A stretch of DNA of 64,000 nucleotides from JAJDAT01 sp964344185 (GCA_964344185.1 CAYFMN010000003.1:1-64000), one strand, 5' to 3'. Shown: positions 28,268 through 37,097, numbered from the stretch's first letter. The notes: generated by a model not told the origin, from the sequence alone. Translations and numbers: made by a program.

Positions 28268-29338
28268 ATGAAAAGAGGTTTGTTGACCATAACTGCAATT
28301 GCTATTTCGGGTTTATTCATTGTTCAATCACATGCTTTTAATCTGGGAAACTTTTTAGATAAACTTGATGAAAAAACAAAAGAGGTTCAAAGAACCAAGG
28401 ATGCGGTTGACCAAACCCAAAAAGTTATAGAGGATCCTAAAGGGGCGGTTTCAAACCAAGTTGATAAAGCAGTTCCAAACAGTATAGGGAATGTGAGCAC
28501 TCCAGGTATTGGATCTACTGGGGCAGCCGAAAATGGGGGATTACTGGGAGTTGGCGAATCCTTTGGCTTGATTGATAAGAAGACAGCTAATATTGCCCGT
28601 CAATCTCTTAATACCTATAAAGCTTTGCAGCCAATTGAGTATGAAGAAGAGAAGACTATAGGCTCTTCACTAGCTGTTGAAGTGTTTAATCGGTTTGAAG
28701 GTCCTTATAACGATCCAAAACTTTTAAGATATGTCAATCTTGTAGGTCAAGCTGTCGCTCGTGTTTCGGATAGGCCCGATATTGATTACTATTTTGCGAT
28801 TGTTAATTCAGAAGCCCCTAACGCCTTTGCAACTCCAGGTGGTTATGTTTTTGTAAGTATTGGATTGTTGAGGATGGTGCAGAATGAAGCGCAGTTAGCT
28901 GGAGTATTAGGGCATGAAATAGCTCATATAACTCACAAACACGCTCTAGGTACAATTCAAAGAAGCAAACAGTTGCAAGGGATTGGGGCTTTAACTATGT
29001 CGGTGATGGAAAAAGATCCCGCCCAATTTAGCCAACTTATTGATCAAGTTTCTGATTTACTTTTTACTCATGGGTTAGATAAAGATTTAGAATTTGAGGC
29101 GGATCGAATGGGACTTGAATATGCCGTTCGCGCGGGATACTATCCAACAGGATTGAAAGACTTCTTAAAGATTCTTGGTAATTCTCAAGAATTGCAACGT
29201 TCTACAATCTTAAGCACACATCCTTCGGCTCGGCAACGGTATCGGTTGTTGGTAAAACAATTAACCAAATATGAAGATTCCCGGAATAACCCAGTATTGG
29301 CTGACCGGTTTAAAAGAATGACCGAAAATTTATTATGA
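28268..29338 (+). CDS. M48-family zinc metalloprotease, periplasmic
   Basis: 356 aa. The signal peptide is at 1-23. A low-complexity region (about 24-95) is followed by an M48 (Ste24/BepA-like) domain: NAFATPGGYVFVSIGLLRM, then HEIAH at about 216-220 (zinc ligands and catalytic Glu), then EFEADRMG supplying the third ligand. BepA-like enzymes act on outer-membrane protein assembly. There is no TPR tail, unlike BepA, so it is closer to LoiP/YcaL-type proteases. Its stop overlaps the next start by 4 bp (ATGA). Confidence 0.9.
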   Translation: MKRGLLTITAIAISGLFIVQSHAFNLGNFLDKLDEKTKEVQRTKDAVDQTQKVIEDPKGAVSNQVDKAVPNSIGNVSTPGIGSTGAAENGGLLGVGESFGLIDKKTANIARQSLNTYKALQPIEYEEEKTIGSSLAVEVFNRFEGPYNDPKLLRYVNLVGQAVARVSDRPDIDYYFAIVNSEAPNAFATPGGYVFVSIGLLRMVQNEAQLAGVLGHEIAHITHKHALGTIQRSKQLQGIGALTMSVMEKDPAQFSQLIDQVSDLLFTHGLDKDLEFEADRMGLEYAVRAGYYPTGLKDFLKILGNSQELQRSTILSTHPSARQRYRLLVKQLTKYEDSRNNPVLADRFKRMTENLL

Positions 29339-29793
29339 GTCAAAATCGAATTTTCCGGGAAGAACGACCGGGCGAAAGAAAAACTATTTCTACGTTATTG
29401 ATGACGGGATATTTTGTGGCTGTATCTTTTATAGCGTATATGGCGTTTTTTCTGAATATTGAATTGACACAAATGGACCGAATTACCTCCCAAATGAATG
29501 TAGAGACTCTTTCCGTTGAACAATTTAATTTAATGAAAATGCGAGTTATGCTGGCTTCTGAAAAAATTCGTAGGGATGTTATTTGGTTAGCGGTGGTTGG
29601 CGCTATCGTTTCGATTATGGGAGGAATGTATACTTATAATTTAGTGGTCAAACCGTTGCGCAGATTGGTATCTCATACTGAGGATGGTGGAGTTACAAGA
29701 GCTCCCGAAATAAAGACTAACAATGAGATTAAGCAACTAATGACGGCAATTCAAGGAATCCAACAAACGCAAACCACAAATCGAGAACCTTAG
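29335..29793 (+). CDS. Two-TM membrane protein with HAMP-like tail
   Basis: 152 aa, translationally coupled to the M48 protease by an ATGA overlap. TM1 is about 21-42 and TM2 about 79-102, with a short periplasmic loop. After TM2 the sequence VKPLRRLV…NEIKQLMTAIQ resembles a HAMP linker with nothing attached. It may be a stand-alone HAMP partner that passes a periplasmic signal or anchors the protease. No kinase or methyl-accepting domain follows. Function unknown. Confidence 0.7.
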   Translation: MSQNRIFREERPGERKTISTLLMTGYFVAVSFIAYMAFFLNIELTQMDRITSQMNVETLSVEQFNLMKMRVMLASEKIRRDVIWLAVVGAIVSIMGGMYTYNLVVKPLRRLVSHTEDGGVTRAPEIKTNNEIKQLMTAIQGIQQTQTTNREP

Positions 29794-29839
29794 GCTGTTA
29801 TTGTTAAAAATATCTTGTGAAGTATAAGCGTAACTTTTC

Positions 29840-30604
29840 TTAAGAATCGATAAAGTCGCCGACTAACCTCTTAAATTGTGTGGAAAAGTTAAATACTTTT
29901 TTTTCTGGAATTCCAAGTTCCTCCAAAATAGAAGTATAGCTAAGGTAACTCATTTTCATTTTTAAATTTTGCAGTCCTTGTTCCACAAGTTCTTCTTTTT
30001 GTCCAACAGGAACCCACTTTTCGCATAGCTCTGATGAGGCTTGTTTTCTTTTTAAGTTTTCTCGCAAACCGTCAAACCGAGTAAGATTTAAACTTCCGTT
30101 TCTTTCCTTATTTTTTATGTTTTCTTGGTTTAAATAATCAAAGCACTTTTCTCTCAATACTAACCCTTTTTTCCAAGGACTCATTTTCCCCCATTCTTTT
30201 AGCACCCAAATCTCTGGTTGCTCAAAAGAATTGATAGTTTCTTTTTCACCTTTGTAAACATGAGACATAATTTCTTTATGTAGTTCGCGAATGATTTCCT
30301 GTTCTTTTAGAATCTCTTGACGAAACTCAGGGTCCTGTTGCCAACGTGCGTTGAATTTATTGTAATTTAATATAGCTACTTGAGTTGGCGTCATAGCGTC
30401 TAACTCAAAAAACAATTTCTGCGCTCTTGGCAAGTGCAACGCTTTTGCCTCTTTGACCATTTCAAAATACCTAACAGTATCTTTTTCCTTTAGTTCGGCT
30501 AATTTGGGTTCAATTTTATATTTCCAAGCGACAAAACCTCCAATAGACGTAATAAAAATCGTCAATAAAAGAAGTCGAACTAATAACTTTAGTAAAAAGT
30601 CCAT
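29840..30604 (-). CDS. Hypothetical membrane-anchored helical protein
   Basis: 254 aa. One N-terminal membrane segment (about 6-28) is followed by a charged, mostly helical body with pairs of Trp (GKMSPWKKG, CEKWVP). I do not recognise a family. It is convergent with the M48 operon (46 bp) and separate from purH. Codon use and composition look like the neighbours, so it is probably a real gene. Confidence 0.6.
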   Translation of the reverse strand: MDFLLKLLVRLLLLTIFITSIGGFVAWKYKIEPKLAELKEKDTVRYFEMVKEAKALHLPRAQKLFFELDAMTPTQVAILNYNKFNARWQQDPEFRQEILKEQEIIRELHKEIMSHVYKGEKETINSFEQPEIWVLKEWGKMSPWKKGLVLREKCFDYLNQENIKNKERNGSLNLTRFDGLRENLKRKQASSELCEKWVPVGQKEELVEQGLQNLKMKMSYLSYTSILEELGIPEKKVFNFSTQFKRLVGDFIDS

Positions 30605-30739
30605 AATTTACCGAAAAATAAAAACACGCCTCTGTAATAAATTAGGTTTTTATATTATTTTCGGATATTTAAATAAGAAAGTTAACTAAAACTTTAGTTA
30701 AGAAGTTATTTTCAAGGAATAGCGAGAGAAGCAAATCAA

Positions 30740-30766
30740 GCGTTGGACAAGAGGGAAATCCAACGC
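30740..30766. terminator. Hairpin downstream of purH, no T-run
   Basis: GCGTTGGA (30740-30747) pairs with TCCAACGC (30759-30766) across an 11-nt loop, about 45 bp after the purH stop. There is no U-tract on the minus strand, so it may stabilise the mRNA end rather than terminate. Confidence 0.35.
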
Positions 30767-30809
30767 GTAATCAAATTTAGACCTTGGCTAGGTTTTCAGA
30801 CTAATGGGT

Positions 30810-32363
30810 TTAATGCTTGAAATGTCGAATGCCAGTAAAAACCATGGGGATTTTATTTTCGTTAGCCGCTTGGATCACTTCCTCGTCCCGTATGGAACCG
30901 CCAGGTTGGATAATGGCTGATATTCCCGCCTTATTTGCTGTATCGATAGAGTCGCGGAAAGGAAAAAAGGCGTCTGATGCCATTACGCATCCTTCAACAG
31001 GTTTATTAGCTTTTTCGACCGCTAATCTTGCCGAGTCAACGCGACTCATTTGTCCAGCTCCAACTCCTACAGTTTCTAAGTTTTTTGCATAGACGATAGC
31101 GTTTGATTTTACGTGTTTTGCTATCGTCCAAGCGAACTTGAGATCTTGCATTTGGGCTTCGGTTGGTTCTATTTCGCCTGCTACTTTGATTTTTTCTGGG
31201 GCAAGATTAATCGAATCTTCGTCTTGAAGAAGAACGCCGCCGGTCACTTTTTTAATATCTAGGCGAGAACATGTATATTGACTGGGTAAAGGTAATTCCA
31301 TTAATCGAATATTTTTTTTAGCAGCAAATAGTTCTAAAGCTTTTGGTTCAAAACCAGGAGCGATTACCGCTTCGACGAAATTTTTTATAATTTCTTCGGC
31401 TGTGCTTGCGGTTACTGTTCTATTAAAACCGAGGATACCACCAAAAGCAGATACAGGGTCGGTTTCTCTAGCTTTAATAAATGTTTCTAGTTGATTGTCT
31501 CCACAAGCGGCCCCGCAAGGGTTAGTATGCTTAATAATTGCAACGGCTCCTTCTTCAAAATCTGTAACCAGTTGCCATGCGGCTTCGACGTCGACGATAT
31601 TATTAAATGAAAGCTCTTTGCCTTGAAGTTGTTTGGCGGAAACTATATCAGATTCCTTAGCTCCAACTTCACGATAGAAAGAGGCTTCTTGGTGAGGGTT
31701 TTCTCCATATCGTAGTTCCTGTATTAATTCATAAGTTTTTTGGAATTTTGGAGTAAATTTTGGTTTGTCCTCTAATTGTCGGGATAGGTATTCTGCAATG
31801 AGTCCGTCGTATCTGGCAGTATGAGAAAATGCGTCTCGGCTCAAGCGTTTTCGCGTCTCAAATGACACTTCATTGTCGTTTGATTTCATTTCTTCCAGAA
31901 CTATTTTATAGTCGCTTGGATTAACTACTATCGTCACATAAGCAAAATTTTTAGAAGAGGCTCTAACCATTGCCGGTCCCCCAATATCTATGTTTTCAAT
32001 GGCGTCTTCTAATGTGCAGCCTTCTTTGGCGACTGTTTGTTCAAAAGGATACAGATTGATAGCGACTAAATCTATGGATTTGATACCATTTGCGTCCATA
32101 GCCTGCTTGTGCTCTGAGTTGTCTCGTTTCGCTAAAATTCCCCCATGCACTTTAGGATGTAGGGTTTTAACCCGTCCGTCCATTATTTCTGGGAAGCCTG
32201 TATAATCCGATACCATAGTCACCGGAATACCTTCTTCTTTTAATAAACGAGCAGTGCCGCCTGTGGAAAAAATTTCTATTCCCAAATCGCTTAACGCGCG
32301 AGCGAATTTGGTAATGCCAGTTTTATCAGAAACGCTTATTAGTGCTCTTTTAATAGGGTGCAT
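30810..32363 (-). CDS. purH: Bifunctional AICAR transformylase/IMP cyclohydrolase
   Basis: 517 aa, the usual size. It catalyses the last two steps of IMP synthesis. The N-terminal MGS-like IMP cyclohydrolase domain (about 1-150) has ALISVSDKTGI, EIFSTGGTARLL, GRVKTLHPKVHGGIL and NIDIGGPAMVRASSKN. The transformylase part shows LRYGENPHQ, IKHTNPCGAA, DPVSAFGGI, KSNAIVYAK and the terminal FTGIRHFKH. All key blocks are present. It is not visibly linked to other purine genes here. Confidence 0.97.
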   Translation of the reverse strand: MHPIKRALISVSDKTGITKFARALSDLGIEIFSTGGTARLLKEEGIPVTMVSDYTGFPEIMDGRVKTLHPKVHGGILAKRDNSEHKQAMDANGIKSIDLVAINLYPFEQTVAKEGCTLEDAIENIDIGGPAMVRASSKNFAYVTIVVNPSDYKIVLEEMKSNDNEVSFETRKRLSRDAFSHTARYDGLIAEYLSRQLEDKPKFTPKFQKTYELIQELRYGENPHQEASFYREVGAKESDIVSAKQLQGKELSFNNIVDVEAAWQLVTDFEEGAVAIIKHTNPCGAACGDNQLETFIKARETDPVSAFGGILGFNRTVTASTAEEIIKNFVEAVIAPGFEPKALELFAAKKNIRLMELPLPSQYTCSRLDIKKVTGGVLLQDEDSINLAPEKIKVAGEIEPTEAQMQDLKFAWTIAKHVKSNAIVYAKNLETVGVGAGQMSRVDSARLAVEKANKPVEGCVMASDAFFPFRDSIDTANKAGISAIIQPGGSIRDEEVIQAANENKIPMVFTGIRHFKH

Positions 32364-32548
32364 AATTTAGGTAAGCCTTTTTTATTGTCTGTCTTTAGTT
32401 TTAAAGCTCAGGTTTTCGATGTTTAATTTAAAAACTTTAGTAGGGCGATCTGAGATTCTTATGGAGCCTTCACCGCAACAATTAAGACGTTTAGAAGTTC
32501 TGCACCTCAAACGATTTTTTATTAACGCCGGATTATTTCGAGGCGCCC

Positions 32549-32734
32549 TTAAAGTCGGTATTTCTTTTTCTCAGGCGGGGTCTTCGAAATTAAAGAACTG
32601 GGGGTGATTAGCTGAATGATTTTTAACATCCAGACGGGAAAAGTTCCAAAGTTATCCAGTAAACCTGGTTCCTCAACAGAAACAGGAGTAGTTTTTTTTT
32701 GTTCTTGTTCGGATTTTACTTCTTCGGCCATCAT
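32549..32734 (-). CDS. Possible small protein of unknown function
   Basis: 61 or 60 codons from tandem ATGs preceded by ATAGAGGAA, a fair ribosome site. The protein starts acidic (MMAEEVKSEQ), has a middle containing FGTFPVWMLKIIQLI and ends basic. An opposing open frame at 32419-32607 overlaps it and lacks a ribosome site. No family recognised; coding status uncertain. Confidence 0.35.
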   Translation of the reverse strand: MMAEEVKSEQEQKKTTPVSVEEPGLLDNFGTFPVWMLKIIQLITPSSLISKTPPEKKKYRL

Positions 32735-32871
32735 TTCCTCTATGTGTGACAGCAAAAATTAATATAATTTTTCGTTTTTTCAACGGAAGTGGGAATACTA
32801 CTATTTTTTTAATAAATTTTAAATATTTTTTTAATTATGCGGCCAATTTTCTCGCCAGTCTTAAAATCGAT

Positions 32872-32978
32872 TTAAGAGGATCTCTAATAATTGGCATTTT
32901 TACCGGTTTGCTATCGCCTAGCCCTTGAGTTTAAGGGCCAAGCTTCTGGCAAATCTGAATTTTTAGAGGTTTCCTTAA
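32872..32978. repeat. TTAA-bounded interspersed repeat, copy A (107 bp)
   Basis: Both ends are TTAA. The left end TTAAGAGGATCTCTAA and the reverse of the right end TTAAGGAAACCTCTAA form an imperfect terminal inverted repeat. The core AATAATTGGCATTTTTAC is shared with copies B and C. The right-hand TTAA contains the TAA stop of the minus-strand gene at 32975. Confidence 0.85.
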
Positions 32979-34792
32979 TTCATCAATTCCGATTTTAGGT
33001 TTAATTGGGTAATAAGAATATTAACGTATTTCCAATGTATTGGTTTTTCAAGATTGATCATTCCAAATTGACTTTCTAGTTCTTGGATTGTTTGAGCTAA
33101 TAGGTCTCCTAAAAATTCTCTATCGTCTTCTGTCCAAGCTAATGGGCGATCCAATAACGCAACATAAAAGTTCCCAACGGTTTCGTCGTCGCAAACTTGC
33201 TGAGGTTCGCCTTGAATTGATGGAACCTTGGGAATAAATATTAACTTAAGAAAAGATTCCCCCGCTGATTTTGATAGAGGTTCGCAACTGATCTTTTGAA
33301 ATAAAACAAATCTGGCTAAGGCCGTTGCGATTAAGGAGGGCAAAGATACTGTTTCAACTTTGCTTTCAATTTCAATCGCTTGAAAAATTTGTTTAAAAAC
33401 TTTATCGGATAATTCTAAGCATTGCTTTGCAAAGCGCTTAAAAAATTTAAGTCTTTTAAGAAATTTTAATGTTTTTTTGACTTCATCTAAAGACCCAAAG
33501 TCCTTTAACAGGTTTTCATAGTTGTTTCCATTCATTTTGGTCATTGGTATTGGAAGAACTGTTAAAGCGGATAATATGTCTTTATCTTTATCGTCGATTA
33601 TACGATCTAATAAAATTCCTTCGTCTTTCAGCAACTCTATCGCTTCTTTTTTTAGATTGATTAAGTGTCCATATCCAACTTGAAAAATAGGTTGAATCCA
33701 AGTTCGTTCTAAGATAGCTGAGCCCTTTTGAACGCTTTCTTGAGCTGAAATTTCAAGTCCAAGGTTTACAAATCCTAACGATTTGGCAATAACTTTTTTA
33801 TGATTTTCAAGTTTTGCGGGGTCTAAATTATCGGCGACCATTAATTTATTAGCCAGATAAACCAATTCCCAGTGAATTATTTTTTTGCGGTTTTCGTTCT
33901 TTAAAAGCGACCAGCATTGAGAAAAAAAGCTTTTTGGGTTGGCGCTTGAAATAATATATGAAGGGGGAATGGGTGGAGAGTCCTCAAAAAAATCGTCTTC
34001 GGAAACGGGGGCTTCTTTGATAGCTTCTGGATCTAATCGACTATATATTTCTAGCGCTTCTTCAAAATCGGGAATTCCTCTTAAAGAAGTCCTTGAGGTC
34101 CGCCAACGGTAGGCGTTTTCTTCCGTTGATTCTTTTTGATACCAAATAGACGCTTCTATAATGGCAAAGAATGATTCAGGATATTGGTCTCGCAATAGTT
34201 TTAAAATAGGTTTTAGTGGATCGAAAGCTTTAGAATCGAGAAAGAAAAAATCGTAAACTCCATCGGGGCTATAATGTTTTAAGCCTGCTACGCCTGTATA
34301 TGAATCTGTCATTTCGTCGTTTTTATAAACCAGGACTAAGCTTTTTAATAAAGTGACGACTTGATTTATTTCTTCCTGTAAAAACCAATCCAATAACTTT
34401 TTGGGATTGGATTGGCTCATTATTAAAACCCAATCCAATGCTCTTTGCGGCAAAAACCTATCTCTTTTCCACCATTCTAAATCAAAAAAATATTGTAATT
34501 GTTCGCTAGTAATTACAGATAGAATTGGAGTTGAGTCGGATTCTCCATTTTCTTTTACCATGAAATAGACTTCTTCCGGAGACATACTTTGAACGAGTTG
34601 TTCGGATTTTGAGGATAAATATAGAAACTTAATTTTTTGTTTGCCGTTTAGTCGCGATAAATATAGCGCTTGCTCATTTATCGTCAGCTTTTTTAAAGCC
34701 GCTTCCGCTTTTTGAGGATCATTTTCCATCCAATCAGGATCAAAAAATATCTGGCTCGTTTCTTTGTCGGAATTTGACTGAATAGGATTCAT
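32975..34792 (-). CDS. DUF6178-like protein
   Basis: 605 aa, soluble, acidic, helical. Visible blocks include FDPDWMENDPQKAEAALKKL, LFFDLEWW-type aromatic stretches, VYDFFFLDSK, SLRGIPDFEEALEIYSRL and GYGHLINLKKEA. These remind me of the uncharacterised DUF6178 family, known mostly from deltaproteobacteria and relatives. The family name is from memory and not checked. No catalytic motif is evident. The stop codon lies in the end of repeat copy A. It is 28 bp downstream of the CobS-like gene, so the two may be co-transcribed. Confidence 0.6.
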   Translation of the reverse strand: MNPIQSNSDKETSQIFFDPDWMENDPQKAEAALKKLTINEQALYLSRLNGKQKIKFLYLSSKSEQLVQSMSPEEVYFMVKENGESDSTPILSVITSEQLQYFFDLEWWKRDRFLPQRALDWVLIMSQSNPKKLLDWFLQEEINQVVTLLKSLVLVYKNDEMTDSYTGVAGLKHYSPDGVYDFFFLDSKAFDPLKPILKLLRDQYPESFFAIIEASIWYQKESTEENAYRWRTSRTSLRGIPDFEEALEIYSRLDPEAIKEAPVSEDDFFEDSPPIPPSYIISSANPKSFFSQCWSLLKNENRKKIIHWELVYLANKLMVADNLDPAKLENHKKVIAKSLGFVNLGLEISAQESVQKGSAILERTWIQPIFQVGYGHLINLKKEAIELLKDEGILLDRIIDDKDKDILSALTVLPIPMTKMNGNNYENLLKDFGSLDEVKKTLKFLKRLKFFKRFAKQCLELSDKVFKQIFQAIEIESKVETVSLPSLIATALARFVLFQKISCEPLSKSAGESFLKLIFIPKVPSIQGEPQQVCDDETVGNFYVALLDRPLAWTEDDREFLGDLLAQTIQELESQFGMINLEKPIHWKYVNILITQLNLKSELMN

Positions 34793-34820
34793 ATTATAGC
34801 TAGTTATACAAAATAATCGG

Positions 34821-35591
34821 TTAAAGAATGTAGCGTGCCAAAAAGAGAAAAATTATACCGGAGAACTCATGAATAACGCTCAAAGCGGGTTCGCCCAAAT
34901 CGCGCCTTTGGCTCGAAGTTGCTTTTATAAATAGCATTATAAATAAAGTTATTATAAGTAGAATTAAGATTCCATTCAATTTTAGAAGAAAACCAAAACT
35001 TGCAAAAGTCAAAGCAAAAGCTAAGGCTAATGCAGAAAGGCTTTCTTTTTTGGAAACTGTGTTGTCATTTTCAGGTTTGCTTTTTTTAATGGATTTCCAC
35101 GTGTTGTCAAAATTTAATAAGACTATGCCCCAATTGCAAACGACAGGAATAATCAAAATAATTTGATTTTTAAAATTGAAAGGGGCTAATGAAAGGCCAT
35201 AAATCCATAGCCAAAGAACTATGATAATCGTTATTCCAACTGAAGGGGGAGTTTTAAATAGTCTCTCTAAAAATTTCCAAGAAGATTGGGTTGGCTTCCA
35301 TGTAAAAAGTTTTTGTAGGGTTAAAGTCAATCCTACAAGATGCTTGCCATTAGAAAAAAAAGCCATTCCCACTATGATGAATAGATCGGCAATATTTTCA
35401 GGTAATACTGAATCGATAGATTTGTGTATAAGAAATAGTACGGTTCCTGAAATTAATCCAACTAGAGGGTAAAACGCTTTAGCTAAAACAGATTGTTTAT
35501 AAGATATTGGACTCCTATTTAAAGAACTATTTTCAAATAAGGTTAGCTCGTGAAAAGCTAAAGCGGGTAGAGAAAGTAAGTTATTCATCAA
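34821..35591 (-). CDS. CobS-like membrane protein lacking the catalytic acidic motif
   Basis: 256 aa with about six membrane segments. FYPLVGLISGTVLFLI near residue 40 and the C-terminal LGEPALSVIHEFSGIIFLFLA match positions of adenosylcobinamide-GDP ribazoletransferase (CobS). The CobS signature with three Asp after a conserved His (HxDGLxD) is replaced by NGKHLVGLTLTLQKLF, with no Asp. It is therefore probably not a working CobS; it may be a repurposed CDP-alcohol-transferase-like membrane protein. It lies between pgeF (17 bp) and the DUF6178-like gene. Confidence 0.5.
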   Translation of the reverse strand: MMNNLLSLPALAFHELTLFENSSLNRSPISYKQSVLAKAFYPLVGLISGTVLFLIHKSIDSVLPENIADLFIIVGMAFFSNGKHLVGLTLTLQKLFTWKPTQSSWKFLERLFKTPPSVGITIIIVLWLWIYGLSLAPFNFKNQIILIIPVVCNWGIVLLNFDNTWKSIKKSKPENDNTVSKKESLSALALAFALTFASFGFLLKLNGILILLIITLFIMLFIKATSSQRRDLGEPALSVIHEFSGIIFLFLARYIL

Positions 35592-35608
35592 AAGTTTCTT
35601 AATATTTT

Positions 35609-36376
35609 CTAAGACGCCAACATGGCGATAGTCATTGTTCTTCCAGTGTCTTTTTTACGATGAGAAAAGAATAGATCATTATTACAAATCGTACAAACAT
35701 CGCAATCAAAGATATTTTCTTCCAAGATTCCTTCGTCCAAAGCGTTTAAGCGATTTGCCATTTTTAAATCTAGCATATATTTTTTATTTTCTTTCTCAAA
35801 CGCAAACCGTTCAATTGATAAGTAAGAGTGACAAAACGACTCCAAACATTCATAGCCAACTTCATAACAGCATCCCCCTGCCCCAGGTCCAAAGCCAATT
35901 ACAATATTTTTGGGTTTGCTATTAAAATTTTCAACCATTCTACAAATAGTTTTACCTACTATTTTTAAGGAAGTTCCTTTTCTGCCCGCGTGGACGACTC
36001 CAATGATTTGAAGATAGGCGTCATAAATAATAACGGGAAGGCAATCGGCGGTAAATATTGCTATGCTCTTATTGGGAATATTTGTAATGATCGCGTCGCC
36101 AATTAAAACGCCTCCTGTAAGATGTCGATCAGTTTCATTAAGGCAATAGATTTGGTCTCCATGAACTTGATTTAAAAAAAAAGGTTCTTGTTTGGACGCT
36201 TCTAAAGTCGAAAGAAAATGTTTCCAAAGGGAGCGCCGACGCCAATCATTTGCCTTTGGGTTTAAGTTTAATTCCAATTTGGTTTTGTTCTCAGTCAAGT
36301 AAAACCTCGGGCTTATCCCGTGAATCAGTTTATTGAATTTTGTTAAACCTGGTATTTTTTCGACTTTAATTGTCAT
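35609..36376 (-). CDS. pgeF: Peptidoglycan editing factor PgeF (laccase-domain/YfiH family)
   Basis: 255 aa, the family's usual size. Zinc-site motifs are present: NQVHGDQI, IAIFTADCLPVIIYD, GVVHAGRKGT and GFGPGAGGCCYEVG. Members are reported to hydrolyse mis-incorporated muropeptide precursors and to act on purine nucleosides. It is first in the minus-strand set with the CobS-like and DUF6178-like genes. The ATG opens MTIKVEKI. Confidence 0.9.
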   Translation of the reverse strand: MTIKVEKIPGLTKFNKLIHGISPRFYLTENKTKLELNLNPKANDWRRRSLWKHFLSTLEASKQEPFFLNQVHGDQIYCLNETDRHLTGGVLIGDAIITNIPNKSIAIFTADCLPVIIYDAYLQIIGVVHAGRKGTSLKIVGKTICRMVENFNSKPKNIVIGFGPGAGGCCYEVGYECLESFCHSYLSIERFAFEKENKKYMLDLKMANRLNALDEGILEENIFDCDVCTICNNDLFFSHRKKDTGRTMTIAMLAS

Positions 36377-36595
36377 TCTGAGGCCTCTAAAAACAAAAAA
36401 AATAAAAAAAAATAAAATATTCTTATTGGGATAGTTCGGATATAGTATATTGAAATAAAAAATTATAATCCGTGTCAGGCCTTTATTTCAAGGGATCTTT
36501 AGATGTGTTACGGTCTTTCTATATCCGAATTCAGATCATCTTGTTTTGGTTGTTTTTTTTTTGCGCGTATATGGTTTTTAATGACTATTATTTTC

Positions 36596-36623
36596 TTGAC
36601 AATAAGCAACTATCGCATAAAAT
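36596..36623 (+). promoter_or_regulatory. Sigma-70-type promoter of the histone-like gene
   Basis: A consensus -35 TTGACA (36596-36601), a 16-bp spacer and -10 TAAAAT (36618-36623). The expected transcript starts near 36630 and includes one arm of the 15-bp inverted repeat at 36632-36646. One of the best promoter matches in the window, fitting strong expression of a nucleoid protein. Confidence 0.7.
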
Positions 36624-36631
36624 GAACTAAA

Positions 36632-37056
36632 AAATTGGGCGCTGAAAAAACCAGTTTTTTTGAAAGGAGATCTTGATGGCAACCAAGACAAAAGCAAAAT
36701 CTAAAACCAAAGCTAAGGCCAAAGCTAAATCAAAAGCTCCAGCCAAGGCTAAAACTAAAACCAAAGCAAAGGCTAAGACTAAAGCTAAGGTAAAAACCAA
36801 AGCAAAGGCTAAGACTAAAGCTAAGGTAAAAACCAAAGCAAAAGCTAAAACTAAAGCTAAGCCCAAGGCAAAGGCAAAAACTAAAGCCAAAGCTAAGGCG
36901 AAAGCTAAACCTAAGGCGAAAGCTAAAACTAAAGCTAAGGCGAAAGCTAAAAAGAGGTAATCAATGGCTTAAGTCAAAACTTGAAGCTTTCCCACCAGTT
37001 CAAATCAAAAATACCTCCTGTAAAGTTAAAAATAAATTTAATTCAGCGCCCGATTT
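36632..37056. repeat. 15-bp inverted repeat flanking the histone-like gene
   Basis: AAATTGGGCGCTGAA at 36632-36646 and TTCAGCGCCCGATTT at 37042-37056 are inverted copies with one mismatch. They enclose the whole histone-like gene and lie about 410 bp apart. Confidence 0.6.
36676..36960 (+). CDS. Histone H1-like Lys/Ala-rich nucleoid protein
   Basis: 94 aa made almost only of Lys, Ala, Thr with a few Val, Pro and Ser: repeated KAKTKAK units, like the tails of eukaryotic H1 and bacterial HctB/AlgP-type proteins. It should bind DNA without sequence preference and compact the nucleoid. The ATG at 36676 follows a strong AAAGGAGAT; the TTG one codon earlier is ignored. The DNA contains near-exact 36-bp tandem units (around 36768-36840), so its length may vary between strains. 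The strong promoter at 36596 drives it. The opposing open frame is a shadow of the repeats. Confidence 0.88.
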   Translation: MATKTKAKSKTKAKAKAKSKAPAKAKTKTKAKAKTKAKVKTKAKAKTKAKVKTKAKAKTKAKPKAKAKTKAKAKAKAKPKAKAKTKAKAKAKKR

Positions 37057-37067
37057 TGTATCCCTTC

Positions 37068-37097
37068 AAACGGTTGGGTTTCTAATCCCAACCGTTT
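37068..37097 (-). terminator. Hairpin spanning the ferredoxin stop codon
   Basis: AAACGGTTGGG (37068-37078) and CCCAACCGTTT (37087-37097) form an 11-bp perfect stem. The 8-nt loop contains the TAG stop of the minus-strand ferredoxin gene (37082-37084). There is no T-run, so this may be a 3'-end stabiliser or part of a bidirectional terminator. Confidence 0.5.

Noticed and set aside
32419..32607. Plus-strand 62-codon frame upstream of purH
   Set aside because: Overlaps a better-supported minus-strand small frame and has no ribosome site.
34821..35591. Functional cobalamin synthase cobS
   Set aside because: The acidic catalytic motif is missing and no cobalamin genes are adjacent, so only a CobS-like call is made.
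36627..36890. Minus-strand hydrophobic Leu/Ala/Val open frame opposite the histone-like gene
   Set aside because: It is the mirror of the Lys/Ala repeat; no ribosome site and an artificial composition.
36673..36960. CRISPR-like repetition in the histone-like gene
   Set aside because: The repeats are in-frame coding units without unique spacers.
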